DNA of 64,000 nt. It comes from Eutypella sp. D-1. Taxonomy: Eukaryota; Ascomycota; Sordariomycetes; Xylariales; Diatrypaceae. Shown one piece after another: positions 35,786 to 50,260 of the stretch. The stretch lies in the NCBI GenBank assembly GCA_023313575.1, contig JAJTTP010000014.1:1169187-1233186 (forward strand), read 5' to 3'. Under the pieces are notes generated by a model. That model was not told where the DNA came from. It made no database searches and saw only the letters and a program-made list of their open reading frames with translations. The stretch's first letter is position 1. Each line of letters begins with the position of its first letter. A program made the position numbers and the translations under genes.

Positions 35786-36935
35786 ATTTACCGGTCGGGG
35801 CGCGGTTAATTATAACGGCCTACTTATTTTATCTGCTTTATAATAATACCTGCTTTAAGCTGTTACGGATTAATAATTAAAAAAAAAGGGGGTAATATAA
35901 AGAAATAGCCCCGGGCCGTTTTTAACTTTAAGTATAAATATAAAGCTTTTAATGTTTAATATACGTTAAAACTGTTAATTTTTTACTACGTTATATAGCA
36001 AAGTAGCTAGCTTTTTTTATTCCTTTATAAATATTTATAAAAACAACTTTAATTATACGCTAAATTAACGCCGATAAAATACCGATAATACCTTTTTAAA
36101 TATTATAATAAAAATCGAATTTACATTTTTCGGGATTTAACTTTAACGTTTTAATTTTTAATTATATAATAAACTTAAAAAAACATTATTACTTTTTAAT
36201 TAAAAGGATTAAATAAAAAATATTTAAGAAAGCGGTAAAAAAATATTTACAATATAAAAAGCTTCATAATAAAAAAGAAATTTTAAAACCAATATTAACC
36301 AATTAGTAAAAAGTTAAAAATAAATAAATAAATGAACGGTAAACCGTATTATTTATTAATAAAGTTATAAAATATATATTAAGAACCTTTAATTCAAAGT
36401 TAACCGACATTTAAATTAAAAACATAAATAAAACCGGTACCGCCGGGGTAACGAGCGTAAATAAAGCTAATAAAATTAATAAAGTTAATAAACTTAAAAC
36501 CGGTAATAAAAGATTCGCCGGGGATTAATAAATATATTTACGCGTAAAGAAATAAATATTTAATAAAATAAAAAAGTTAAATATTTTTATTACGTAAAAG
36601 GAAGTTATTAAATATTAAATATAACCGCGTAAAATATATTTTTTACCGAAAAGACAGCGTTAACTATTAATATAATAATAATAAAAATAAATATATTAAT
36701 ATTTTTTAAAAAGTATAAAATATATTTATCACGTAATATTTACTGTTTAAGTTTTAATAAAAATACTTTAATTTATATAAAAATTCAAACTTTAAATTAG
36801 AAAAATAAAATAATAAACTAATATATTATATATATATGTAAATACATTAATAAACGTTATAAAATATTTTAAAATTAATATAAAAAGAATAAAAGTTAAA
36901 ACGTTAATAATAGTTACTAAATTATTAACGGATGT
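35786..36935. other. Unassigned RIP-like AT-rich sequence
   Basis: 1.15 kb that does not match the LINE, SINE or LTR landmarks elsewhere in the window. Composition is the same RIP type (TA-rich, CA/TG-poor), so it was probably a multicopy element too. No open frame and no recognisable motif was found. Confidence 0.4.
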
Positions 36936-39900
36936 AAAAAATATAATAATAATAATAATAATGATGATTTATTTTACGTCCGGGTAAACCATATTATTTA
37001 AGGTTATTTACTTATAAGATTATACGTAAGGCTATATTAATAATAATTAAATGCTAATATTATATAATATATAAAACGGTTAAAGTAAGCCCTTATTTTA
37101 AAGGATAGTAGCCGTATTAACGTGTAACGGTTAATATGAAAAATCCTTTACTATTTATTTACTTATAATTATCTTTTTTAAGGCCTTATTATTTATTTCC
37201 GAATTTTCTTTTAAATTATATTTCAGTTATTTTTGCCGTTACTTAAAATAAGTTGTTTTAAAACTTGCCGTATTTTATTAAGCGCCTTTTTTAACCCGAC
37301 GTCGAATAAAGCTTAATTTTATCGAAAAAGGTTAAAAACACGAGATAACTTTTATAATTAAAAGGGTAAATCGGTTTATAACCGGGTTAAGTTAAAAAGT
37401 GTAAAATCTTTTTTATGATATTATAATCGAAAAAGTAACCGGCGGTTTTTTTTATACCGGTATAAATAAAACGTGTTATATTTAAAACGTTAATAATATT
37501 TAATAACGTTATTATAACCCGATCGTTTTATAAAAAGATAATATAATATTAATCGTAAAAAAGAAAATTCGGGCGGTAATTCTTTATACGGGAGATTTTA
37601 TCGTATATATAACAGGGGAATGCTTTAAAGCTATTATTCGGTAAAAAAAAGCTTACGTTTTTTTAATAATACGTTTAAAATAAATAAAAGTTATAATGCT
37701 TTTAAAACTTAAGTATTAAATAGCCCCGATTTTAATATAAACGTTTACGGCTTTATTATTATCGATATTTTTATATCCCGGCATTTATTAAATAAAAGTA
37801 ATAAATAGTCGGACGCGGGTAATCGTATTATAAAAAGTTAAAAGATTAACTTAAAAGTTATTAAATAAATAACCGAAAGGTTTTCGTATAATAATTATAT
37901 TATCGATATAAAAATAAAAACCGATTACCGGAGGGTCGAAATTATATTAATTTTTATTTTTTTATTATACCGTTTTATAAGCTGAAATTATTTCCTTTTT
38001 AAAAACTTTTATTTAAAGTAAAGGTTTATAAATAATATAAAAAAATTTACGTTTATTATTTTAATAAAATATAAATCTTTAACTTATACGGTTAACTTTA
38101 AAACCATTAAAGTAAATAACTAAATTTATTAATAAAAAAAAGATAGCCATTTTTTATATATTTTAATTCTTTCGTTTTTATCGGAAAAAAAAAGCAGAAA
38201 TAATAATAACTAACGTTTTATAAAAAGGAATAAATAAAAACAGGTTAACGTTATATTAATTAATTATAAACGCGTCGGCCATTTTTTTTTAAAATAAAAT
38301 AACCGGGTAATTATAAAGTAATTTTTATTTAATATCCGAAAACGTACCGAATATTTTAATTTAATTTACGTAAAAAGTATTTTTATTAATAATATCCCCG
38401 TTTCTTTATAAAAAATAATAATATAAATAATGCATTAAACGGGTAATACGGTTTTAACCGCGATTTTAAATAGCTTATTGTTATGACCGGTCGGGCCATT
38501 GGGCCTAGTGGGGCTAAACAAGAAAAGATCCCTGACTCAAGTTCTAGAGAAAGAGACAGCCACACTAAAGTAAGCCACATGCGCCACACGACCAAGAAAG
38601 ATCGGTTGGATCGGTAATGATCCTAACGATATTGGATCGCTATACTCGAATACGATCCCAACGATCCAACAGCAACCATACATTCCAGTGCCAGGGACAA
38701 AGGACATAAATAGTATATAGCTACGCTTATTACCTCTCTCTTAGATAGTCTTCAAGCTTACCAGCTTACAATATAATTTGGTTACCCAAAGCACCTTTCT
38801 CTTTGCTATCACCAGACGTAACTACTCATTGCTTAGAACCCCTAGCACTCCTGCTAACATAGACCCTTCGACTGGACTAATAGTTAGGAATAGACCAGCC
38901 GTCACACTTATTTAATTTATTTATAAATAAGCTTATCCTAATATCAGCCGGTTTAAACGCGTTTTTAATTAAAAGGCGTTAAAAACTTAACTATTAAGTT
39001 TTTATAATATATATTACGATCGGTATTACGTAAGCTTTAACGGTTTTAACGGTTTTATTTAAAAGGGAGCCATATATAATTTTATTAAAGTATTATATAT
39101 AATTAATTACCCGTAACGTTTTATTATTTCATTTAATAACGTGTTTTTTAAAATTAAATTATAAATTAAAAAAAACGCCAAGTTATCGGACCGTTTCCGT
39201 CGATACCTTTATTTTAATCATGCCGTTAATAACCGCGTTAATCCTAAATGTTTTACTTTTATAAAAATATTTAAGCTTATATTTTATTAAATCGAAAAAT
39301 AAAGCATTATCTTTTTTTAAATTAAATATATTTTTTACGTTAATAATTAAAATTACGGCCGTATAAAAATTTATTAAGTTAATACGTAAAATAATAATAT
39401 CGTTTACGTATTTAAACTTAATATTAAATATTTATTCTTTTCGTAATATTAATTCGATATATAATATAAAAAAAATAAAAGATATAAAAGATTTTTATAA
39501 TATATTATATAATAAAAGGATTAAGTTAATAATAATATCCTTTATGTAAATAATAACCCGCCGATCCGTTATAAAAAAATTTATTTATCGTATAAATCTT
39601 ATATCCTATTTTTATTATTTTAACCGGAAAATAAGGCGGTTACATAAAATAATATTAAAAACCTTTAATACGTTTATAATTAAAAATAATGCGATATTTT
39701 TACGGGTAAATGCTTATTCGATATCGTAAATAATATAAATGGCTAAATCGATTATTAATTTTTTAAAAAAACGCCGAATTATTACGGGTAAAATATTTTA
39801 TAACGTAAAGCTTATACCGTTATACGCTTAGTTATTATCTTTTTTAATCTTTTATTTAAGTATAAAAATAAGGATATAAATTTTTAAAATTTAAATTTAA

Positions 39901-42900
39901 TAAAATCAGATTTACTTATTTTAAAAAATATAATAACTTCCGTTATTTTAAAAATTTAAAAGTGGTAATTATAACGTAAATACGTTTTATATAACGTTTA
40001 TACCGTTTCGTTAATTATTAACTAAATTAATTATAATAATATAGTTATTAACCCGTTTTTACCAGGTGCTATAAACGGTGTCCGGATATATATATTTTCC
40101 GTTTCCGTTATTAATACTTTATAATTTTATAAAAAGTTAAAATAAATTTATTATATGCCTTTATAACTAAATTCGTCCTAATTTTATACTTATAATAACT
40201 GTTAAAGGTTTATAATATCCTCGTTAACTGCTTAAAAAACCAGGATTTTATAACGTAATAAATTACTCTTTTTTTCCGTATCGGTAATTATTTTATTTCC
40301 GTCCTTTATTAACGGTAAACGGAAATTATTTTTAAACTTATATTAGTTAACGATTTTAAAAATATCTTTATCGTTATTAACTTCGGCGATAAGCTTATTT
40401 TAATATTATCTTTTAATTTGGCGTACCGTGTTTTTTAAACCTTAATTAACTTTTAGGTTTTTTTAATATCGTTTATTTAATAAACGCGGCATAAGTAAAT
40501 AATAACCTTTTCGTAATTTTTATTTTATTAAATAATATCCCGGTTACGGTTATGCCTTAATTTACCCGTTATTTTTATAACCCGTTTTAATATTTTTAAT
40601 AAAACGTTAATAAATATTTCCGTTTTTATTTTAAATATCGGGTTTATTAAAAAAAAAAGGTTATTAAAGTTTTATTTTTAATATAAATATATTAATTAAG
40701 AAAAATATAACCGGGCCTTTTCGGGAAAGCTTAATTTAACGCGTAAAAGTTTTTCCGAAAAATTTACCGGTATCTCGGTTATTATAATATAATAATCGGA
40801 ACCGGTATATAAAATGTTATTAATTACCGCCGTTACCCGTAAAACGTTTAATAAAACTAAATTTAACATATTATTTATTATATAAATAAAAGTTTTTAAA
40901 TTAAAAACATTTAATAATTATATTTTTATTTATTTTATTACTTTAATACCTGGTCCTTTATAACGGCAATAACCCGGTTATTACATTTAATATATTATAT
41001 TAAAATCTTTTTTAACGTATTATTTATTAAATAACTTTTAGTTTTCGAAAAATATAAAAAACGGGTAAAAGTTCGTTTAATCGATATAAATATTAACCGA
41101 TTTAACGTTATTAATATTTATTATATATATATTTAATAACATAAAAAGTCGGAGTTACGTAATTTATAAATAAAGGTTTTTTCGGACGTACGTAAATACC
41201 CGTAACGTTTAAAAAATTTAATTTTCCGTAAAAAAGAAAACGTTATATTTTAAATAAGTTTTAGTTAATTTTTTATTATTTACCGTTTTAACTTATACTT
41301 ATAATTTTTATATTTATATAACGTCGGCTTTAATTTTAGCTGTTATATTTAAAATAATATTATATATTACCGGTTTTTTCCGGACATTTATTTAAATAAT
41401 ATATAAACATTTTCCTTATCCGTAAGTATTACGATATAAATAATAACTTATAATTTTTATTAATCTTTAAATTCTTTTTATTTTATAAACCGGGGCAGGC
41501 GTAAATATCGGGGGGTATTACTAATTCGGACCGTAAATTTATTATATTTATTTTTTTTAATATCTATTTAATAAATATTATCCTCCGTATCCCGGAAATA
41601 TATACGGCCGTATCGTGCCATTAATTCCTATCCCGGTAAAAAGCCGTTTTTTCGTTATACCGTAAGCTTTTCCGCCGTTTAAATAAGTTCCTCCGGGTTA
41701 TGGCTAAACTTTAAACCTTTTATTTTATTTTTATCTTTATTATCCGATTCGGACTTATATTCGGATTAACCGATATTTAAATAATAATCTTTTTACTTTA
41801 TATCCGTATTTATCGGGTTATTATTTATAAAATATAATAAAAAGTAAAATTTTAATCGTTATAAAAAAAGTGATTAAAGTTAAGGTTAAAATGTTCGGGG
41901 TTTTAAGGTTAAGGTGGTAATAACCACCTTAAATCTTTTAAATATTTACGTAAATGCCTCGGGAAACCTTTAAACCCGTTAAGCCGCCGGGGCTCGGTTT
42001 TTTATTAAAGCTATTACTTATATAACCTTTAAATATTATCGCTTACCCAGTTACTTAATAAATAAAAAATAAACACGGGTAAATTTAATAACTTACCCGT
42101 TTTTTTTAATAAATCGGGTAAAGCATAATAAATTATTATAAATATAAAAGCCTTTATAATTAAAGTATTTAATATAAACTTAACATATTCCCGGGTTATT
42201 ATAAGCTTTCCGGTTATATCGTTTATATTTTTCGAACTTATTATAATTACGTCCGTTATAAAAATCCAGGTAGCGATTATATTATATAATTTTCGGGGGT
42301 TTTTTTTTTTAAAAATTTAACCGGTTTAAAGTCGAAAATTTTAAAACTTTTAACTTTTCGGAAAAAAGTTATTACCTATTTTTAAAACGTAAACCTTAAT
42401 ATAAAACGGTTAATTTTATAAAAATTAATAAATTTTAAGCTAAATTATATAATAATCTTATATTAAATAACTTTATTAACCGGTTTCGATCTGTTACCGG
42501 TATAAAAAGGTTTAAAAACTTTTTATAAAATATATAAAAATTATCATTTAAATTTTTTAAAACGTATACTTATTTTTCCTAAAGTAATAAAGCGGTTTTA
42601 TACGTATTAATATGTTATTTCGTTTTTAACGGTAAACATTTAACCTATTTTAATTTTTTACGTTTTTATAATTTCCGTTAAATCGATACTTAAAAGTTCT
42701 ATTATAACTATTTTAACGTTTATTAGCTTAAATGCTGCTTATTTATAATCGTTTTTTAATTTAAAAAATAAGTAACGGTTTAAATATTAACCGGGGTTTT
42801 TTTTTGTTTAAATTCTTTAATTAAAAAGGGGTAAAATTATTTTCGCTTTTATTTAATACGTTAATTATTATCGCTATTTTTAACGTTATCGTGCTTTCCG

Positions 42901-43789
42901 TAATTAAATTAATATATAATTTTCCTTTATTAGCTTTACCGTTACCGTTACGTTTATATATAATATACGTAATACCGGTTAAATTAATTAAACCGGGTAT
43001 ATTAACCTGTTATTAATGTTATTATTAATTAAAGCCTTAATAGGTAATTTTTATCGGGGGGTATTAATAAAAGGGGTAAAAAATAAAATATATTAAAATT
43101 AAGCAAAGCCTTTAAATTTTTATATTTTATACCTTTTAATATTAACGGTATTAATATTAAAAGTGGTAATAATTACGTAATTAATAAATTCGGGGTTTAA
43201 GCTATTTATAATTTTAGTTACTATTTTTTTTATTAACTTACGGGATATTTTTACTTACGTTATATATGCTTTTATATCGTAATCTTTAAAGCCGGTATTT
43301 AAATAAACGGATAAAGTAAGTAATACGTCGAACTTTACCTTTATTATTGCTTTTTCTTTTTCTTATAATGCGCGGATTAAAAAAAATATAAAATTATTTA
43401 ATGCATTTTTCGGGGTTTTTAAAATAAAAAGGACCGGCTTTAAAGGCTTATTAATTTTATACCGTTTAAATAAAGTTTTAAATTCGTACGTACCTGTGTT
43501 TACTTTTTTATTAAAAGTAAATACGGGCACGGTTTTTAACGGTATTATTACCGTAAAAACGGTATCGTAAATGCGGATAATTATCGTAAATATTTTAAAA
43601 ACTAAACGTTTAATACTTTACTGTTAAAAAGTTTAAAATTAAAAAGGCGGCGGTTCCGTTATTTTTAATGTTTACGGGTATATTTAATTTAAAGGTACGG
43701 GGTAAATAAAGCTTACGATATAAAAGTTTTATATATAAATGAAAATCTTAATAATGGTTAGGGTGAGAAAAGTGAAAAGGAGAAGGATA
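36936..43789 (-). mobile_element. Near full-length LINE family 1, minus, split by a solo LTR
   Basis: The 3' tail (reverse complement of GGACGTAAAATAAATCATCATT) is at ~36945-36980 and the 5' border at ~43789 (AGTGAAAAGGAGAAGGATA). Without the 428-bp LTR and its duplication it is ~6.4 kb. Colinear blocks match the 43847-50260 copy throughout. I found no convincing target duplication, so one flank may be rearranged. It is heavily RIP-mutated with no intact frame. Confidence 0.8.
38479..38906 (+). mobile_element. Solo LTR, not RIP-mutated, with perfect 5-bp duplication
   Basis: 428 bp, TGTTATGACCGG...AGCCGTCACA, with CTTAT on both sides (38474-38478 and 38907-38911). The uninterrupted LINE copy at ~45358-45390 shows the empty site. 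Composition is normal, with plentiful CA and TG, unlike everything around it. The 3' ~200 bp (from CATTCCAGTGCCAGGGAC) closely match the other LTRs, but the 5' half is different, so it represents another subfamily with a distinct U3. A minus-strand ORF of ~70 codons crosses its left edge and is not a gene. Confidence 0.93.
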
Positions 43790-43846
43790 AACTCTTATCG
43801 AAAGGTGTTAAAAAAGGGGGTAAAGGATTAAACGTGTTAAAATTAA
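43790..43846 (-). mobile_element. LINE family 1 5' fragment, left piece of a host copy
   Basis: A short LINE segment (AAAGGTGTTAAAAAAGGGGG...), ending in GTGTTAAAATTAA (43834-43846), which is duplicated at 50261-50273. The right piece of the same host copy follows there. Confidence 0.7.
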
Positions 43847-46800
43847 TGATAATGATGATGATAATTTATTTTACGTCCGGGTGGACCATATTATTTAAGG
43901 CTATTTACATATAAGCCTATAGGCAAGGCTACACCTAATTAACTAAATGCCGACATTATATAATATATAAAACGGCTGGAGTAAATCTGTTTAAAAACGG
44001 GCCGTATTAACGTGTTACAGTTAATATAAAAAATCCTCCGCCGGCTATTTTCTTACGGTTATCCCTTTTTAAAGCTTTGCCGTTTATTTCCGAATTTTTT
44101 AAATTATACCTCGGTTATTTTACCCGTTACCTGTTATAAATAATTTTAAGATTTGCTATATTTTATTACGCATTTAATTTTTAATCCGTTATCGAATAAA
44201 GCTTAGCTTTATTAAAAAAAGTTAAAAAAATAAAATAACTTTTATAATTAAAAAATTAAATTGCTTTATAACCGGGTTAAATTAAAAAGTAAAAAATACT
44301 TTTTATAATATCGTAATTAAAAACGTGGCCGGCGGTTTTTTTTTTTTTATACCGGTAAAAATAAAACGCGTTATATTTAAAGCGTTAATAATATTCGGTA
44401 AAATTGTTATAGCCCGATCGTTTTACGAAAAAATGGTATAATGTTAAGCGTAAAAAAAAAAGCTTAAAGGGAAAGCTTTTATACGGAAAGTTTTATCGTA
44501 TATACGATAAAAAGGTATTTCGGAACTATTATTTAACGAAAAAAAGTTTACGCCTTTTTTTTATAATACGTTTAAAATAAGTAAAAGTTATTATCCCGGT
44601 ATCTGGGTATTAAATAACCCCGAGCTTAATTTAAACGTTTATAACCTTATTACCGGCGATATTTTTATAACCCGGCGTTTATTAAATAAATACGGTAAAC
44701 GGCCGAATACGGGTAACCGTGTTATAAAAGGTTAAAAAATTAGCTTAAAAATTATTAAATAAATGGCCGAACAGGTTATATATAACCGCCGTATTATCGA
44801 TATAAAAATATAAACCGGTTACCGGGGGGTCGAAGTTATATTATTCTTTTTTTACTTATTATACCGTTTTATACGCGGTTATTATTTTTTTATCGAAAAC
44901 CTTTATTTAAGTTAAAGGTTTATAAACGGCGTAAAAAGATTTACGTCCGTTATTTTAATAAAATATAAAACCTTAACTTATACGGTTAACCTTAAAGCTA
45001 TTAAAATAAATAACTAAGTCCGTCGGTAAAAAAAAGGATAACCACCTTTTATATACCTTAATGCTTTTATTTTTATTAAAAAAAAAAGGCATAAATAATA
45101 ATAGTTAACGTTTTATAAAAAGGAATAAACGCGGGTAAGCCGGGGCTATATCGGCTAATTATAAACGCGTCGGCCATTTTTTTTAAAGTAAAATAACCGG
45201 GTAATTACGGGGTAATCTTTATTTAACATCCGAAAACGTATTAAATATTTTAATTTAATTTATATAAAAAATATTTTTGCTAATAATATCCCCGATTCCT
45301 TATAAAAGATAATGGTATAAATAATACGTTAAACGGGTAACGCAGCTTTAACGGTAATTTTAAATAATTTATTTAATCTATTTATAAATAGGCTTATCTT
45401 AATATCAGCTAATTTAAACGCGTTTTTAACTAAAAGGCGTTAAAATTTTAGTTATTAAGTTTTTACGGCATATATTACGATCGGTACCACGCAGGTTTTA
45501 ACGGCTTTAACGGTTTTATTTAAAAGGGACCCGTATATAACTTTATTAAAGTGTTATATATAATTAACCATTTATAACGTTTTATTACTTTATTCGGTAA
45601 TATGTTTTTTAAAATTAAGTTATAAGTTAAAAAAAACGTTAAACCACTGGATTACCTCCGTTAAAGCTTTAATTTCGAAAGTATTACCGATAATAATAAT
45701 TACGTTAATTTTAAAGGTTTTATTTTTATAAAAATATTTAAGCTTATATTTTATTAAGTTAAAAAATAAAGCATTATTTTTTTTTTATTTAAGTATATTT
45801 TTTATATCGGTAATTAAGGCGGCGGTTATATAAAAGGTTATCGGGCCGGTACGTAAGATAACGATATCGTTTATATATCTAAACCTGGTATTAGGTATCG
45901 ATTTTTTTCGTAATACTGGTTTAATATATAGCATAAAAAAATAAAAGATATTAAAAATCCTTAAAGCATATTATAAAACAGGGGAATAAAGTCGATAATA
46001 ATATTTTTTATGCATATAACCGCTTACCGATCCGTTATAAAGGAGTTTATTTATCGTACGAATTTTATATCTTATCTTTATTATTTTAAACGGAAAATAA
46101 GGCGATTACGTAAAACGGCGTTAAAAATACCCGATACGTTTATTATTAATAATAAAGCGATATTTCCGTAAGTAAACGCCTATTTAATGTTATAAATAAC
46201 GTAAGTAATTAAGTTAATTATTAATTTTTTAAAAAAAGCGTTAAATTATTACGGGTAAAATATTTTATAACGTAATGTTTATATTATTATACGCCTAATT
46301 ATTAATCTTTTTAATCCTTTACTTAAATAAAAAAATAATAATATAAGTTTTTATAATTTAAATTTAATAAAATCGGATTTATTTATTTTCGGGAATATAA
46401 CGATTTTTGCTATTTTAAAAACTTAAAAGTAATAATTATAACGGAGGCATATTTTATATAATATACGTATTACTTTATTTATTATTAATTAAGCCAGTTA
46501 TAATAATATAATTATTAATCCGTCTTTATTAAGTGCCGTAAATAATATCCGTATATACGCGTTTTCCGCCTTTATTATTAATATTTTAAGGTTTTATAAA
46601 AAATTAAAATAAATTTATTACGCGTTTTCGTAATTAAACTTATTTTAATTTTATAATTATAATAGTTATTAAAGGTTTACGATATCCCCGCCGGCGGTTT
46701 AAGGGATTAATATTTTATAACGTAATAAATTAATTTTTTTTTCCGTATCGATAATTATTTTATTTCCGTTTTTTATTAATAATAAACAGAAACTGTTTTT

Positions 46801-49800
46801 ATATTTATATTAACCAACGATTTTAAAAATGTTTTTATCGTTTTTAACTTCGGCGATAAATTTATTTTAATGTTATTTTTTAACTTGGCGTACCGTTTTT
46901 TTTTAAACCTTAACTAACTTTTAGGTTTTTTCGGTATCGCCCGTTCAGTAAGCGCGGCGTAAACGGGTAATAACTTTTTTATAATTTCGTTCCATTAAAT
47001 AATATCCCGGCTGCGGTTATATTTTAATTTGCCCGTGGTTTTTATAACCCGTTCCAGCATTTTTAATAAAACGTTAATAAATATTTTCGTTTTTATTTTA
47101 AATATCGGGTTCGTTTAAAAAAAAAAGTTATTAAGGTTTTATTTTTAATATAAATGCATTAATTAAAAAAAATATAACCGGGCTTTTTCGGGAAAGCTTA
47201 ATTTAACGCGTAAAGGTTTTTTAAAAGGGTTTACCGGTATTTCGGTTATTATAATATAATGGTCGGAGCTGGTATATAAAATATTATTAACCGTTACCGT
47301 TACCCGTAAAACGTTTAATAAGGCCAGATTTAATATATTATTTACCGTATAAATAAAGGTTTTTAAATTAAAAACGTTTAATAATTATATTTTTATTTAT
47401 TTTATTACTTTAATATTTAATTTTTTATAACGGCGATAACCTGGTTATTACGTTTAATATACCGTATTAAAGTTTTTTCCGACGTATTATTTATTATGCA
47501 ATTTTTAATTTTTAAAAAATGTAAAAAGCGGGTAAAGGTTTATTTAATCGATATAAATATTAACCGATTTAACGTTATTAATTTTTATTACGTATACATT
47601 TAATAAAATAAAAGGTCGGAGCTACGTAGTTTATAAGTTAAGGTTTTTCGGACGTACGTAAATATTTATAACGTTTAAAAAACCTAATTTTCCGTAAAAA
47701 AGAAAATGTTATATTTTAAGTAGGTTTTAATTAATCTTTTATTATCTGCCGTTTTAATTTATGTTTATGGTTTTTATATTAATACGATATCGGTTTTAGT
47801 TTTAACTGCCGTATTTAAAATAATATTATATATTACCGGTTTTTTCCGGACGTTTATTTAAATAATATGTAAATATTTTCCTTATTTATAAGCGTTACGT
47901 TATAAGTAACGATTTATAATTTTTATTAATCTTTAAGTTTTTTTTACTTTATAAGCCGGGGCAGGCGTAAGTATTAAAAAGTATTATTAATTCGGACCGT
48001 AAGTTTATTATATTTATTTTTTTTAATATTTATTTAATACAGGTTATTTTTTATATCCCGGAAATAAATACGGCCGTATTATGCTATTAATTTTTATCCC
48101 GGTAAAGGGCCGTTTTTTTATTACGCCGTAAGCTTTTCCGTTATTTGCGCCAGTTTTTCCAGGTTATAGCTAAATTTTAAGCTTTTTATTTTATTTTTAT
48201 TTTCGTTATCCGATTCGGACTTATATTCGGATTAATTAATATTTAAATAATGGTTTTTTTAATCGGCATTTATCGGGTTATCGTTAACGAAATATAATAA
48301 AAAGTAAGATTTTGATCGTTATAAAAAAGGTGGTTAAAGTTAGGGTTAAAGTATTTTAAGCCTTAAGGTTAAAATGGTAATAACCACTTTAAATCTTTTA
48401 AATATTTACGCGGGTGCTTCGGGAAGCTTTTAAACTTATTAAGCCGTTAAAGTTCGGTCCTTTATTAAAGCTATTATTTATATAACTTTTAAGTATTATC
48501 GCTTATTTAATTACTTAATAAATAAAAAGTAAACATAAATAAGTTTAATAATTTGCCTATCCTTTTTAATAAGTTAAGCAAGGCACGATAAGTTATTATA
48601 AATATAAAGGCTTTTATAATTAAAGTATTTAATATAAGCTTAACATATTCCCGGGTTATTATAAACTTCCCGGCTATATTATTTATACCTTTCGAACCTG
48701 TTATAATTATATTTATCGTAAATATCTAAATAACGGTTATATTATATAATCTTCGGAATTCTTTTTTATAATTTAGCCGGCTTAAAGTTAAAAACTTTAA
48801 AGTTTTTAACTTTACGAGGGAAAGTTATTATTTATTTTTAAACCTTAAATCCGGGCATAAGGCGGTTAATTTTATAAAAGTTAATAAGTTTTAAATTAAA
48901 TTACGTAATAATTTTATATTAAATAAATTTATCGATTAATTTTAATTTGTTACCGGTATAAAAAGTTTCGGGTATTCCTTATAAAATATATAAAAATTAT
49001 TATTTAAATTTTTCGAGGCGTATATTTATTTTGTTTAAAGCGGTAAAGCAGTTTTATACGTATTAACGGGTTATTTTATTTTTAATAATAAAAGCTTAAC
49101 CTGTTCTAATTTTTTATACCTTTATAATTTCCGTTAAATTAAGGCTTAAAAGTTTTATTATAATTATCCTGGCGTTTATTAGCCTAAGGTTTACCTATTT
49201 ATGGTTATTTTTTAACCTAAGGAAAAGGCGGCGGTTTAAATACTGTCCGGGGTCCTTTTTAATTTGGATTTTTTAGCTAAAAAAGGGTAGGGCCATTTTT
49301 GCCTCCGCTTAATGCGTTAGCTATTATTTTTATTTTTAACGTTATTACGTTTTCTACGATTGGACCAAAATGTATTTTTTTTTATTAACCCCGTTATTAC
49401 CGCTGCGTTTATATATAATATTCTCGGCGCCGGTTAGGTTAATTAAGCGGGCCGTATTAGTTTACTGCTGTTATTATTAATTAAAGCTTTAGCCGGTAAT
49501 TTCTGTTTAAAAATATTAATAAAAAAGGTAAAAAGTAAAGCATATTAAAATTAAACGAAGTTATTAAGTTTTTGCATTTTATATCCTTTAATATTAATAA
49601 TATTAATAGTATTAATAATATTAATTATGTTAATAATAATAATAACGTAACCGGCAAATTCGGGGTTTAAGCTGTTAATAATCTTAATTACTATTTCTTT
49701 TATTAATTTACGGGATATTACGGCTTATATTATATATGCTTTTACGTCGTATTTTTTAAAACCAATATTTAAATAAGCCGATAAAATAAGTAATATATCG

Positions 49801-50260
49801 AATTTTATTTTTATTATTACTTTTTTTTTTTCCCGTAATATGCGGATTAAAAAAAGTATAAAATCGTTTAACGTATTTTTCGGGGTTTTTAAAATAAAAA
49901 GGACCGGTTTTAAAAACCTGTTAATTTTATACCTTTTAAATTAAGCTTTAAGTTTATATATGCCCGTACCAGCATTTTCGTTAAAGGCGGACGCGGGCAC
50001 GGGTTGTAATGATATTGCCGTTACGGGGGCGGCATTACGAATGCGGATAATTATTACGGGTATTTTAGGGGTAAAGCGTTTAATGCTTTACCGCGGAAAG
50101 GTTTAAGGTTAAGGGGGCGGCGGTTTTATTATTTTTAATATTTATAGGTATGCTTGATCTAAAGGCATAAAGTAAATAAAGCTTACGATATAAAGGTTTT
50201 ATGTATAAGTAAAAGTTTTAGCAATGGTTAGGGTAAAAAAAGTGAAAGGAAAAAAGATAT
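43847..50260 (-). mobile_element. Full-length LINE family 1, minus, with 13-bp target duplication
   Basis: 6414 bp from the TGATAATGATGATG tail at the left to the 5' border GTGAAAGGAAAAAAGATAT at the right. Flanking GTGTTAAAATTAA occurs at 43834-43846 and 50261-50273. Its 3' part (45360-45390) preserves the empty site for the solo LTR at 38479. All ORFs are destroyed by RIP-like changes. Confidence 0.85.

Noticed and set aside
38386..38595. 69-codon minus-strand ORF
   Set aside because: It straddles the solo LTR edge and a RIPed LINE. It is open only because the LTR is not AT-rich.
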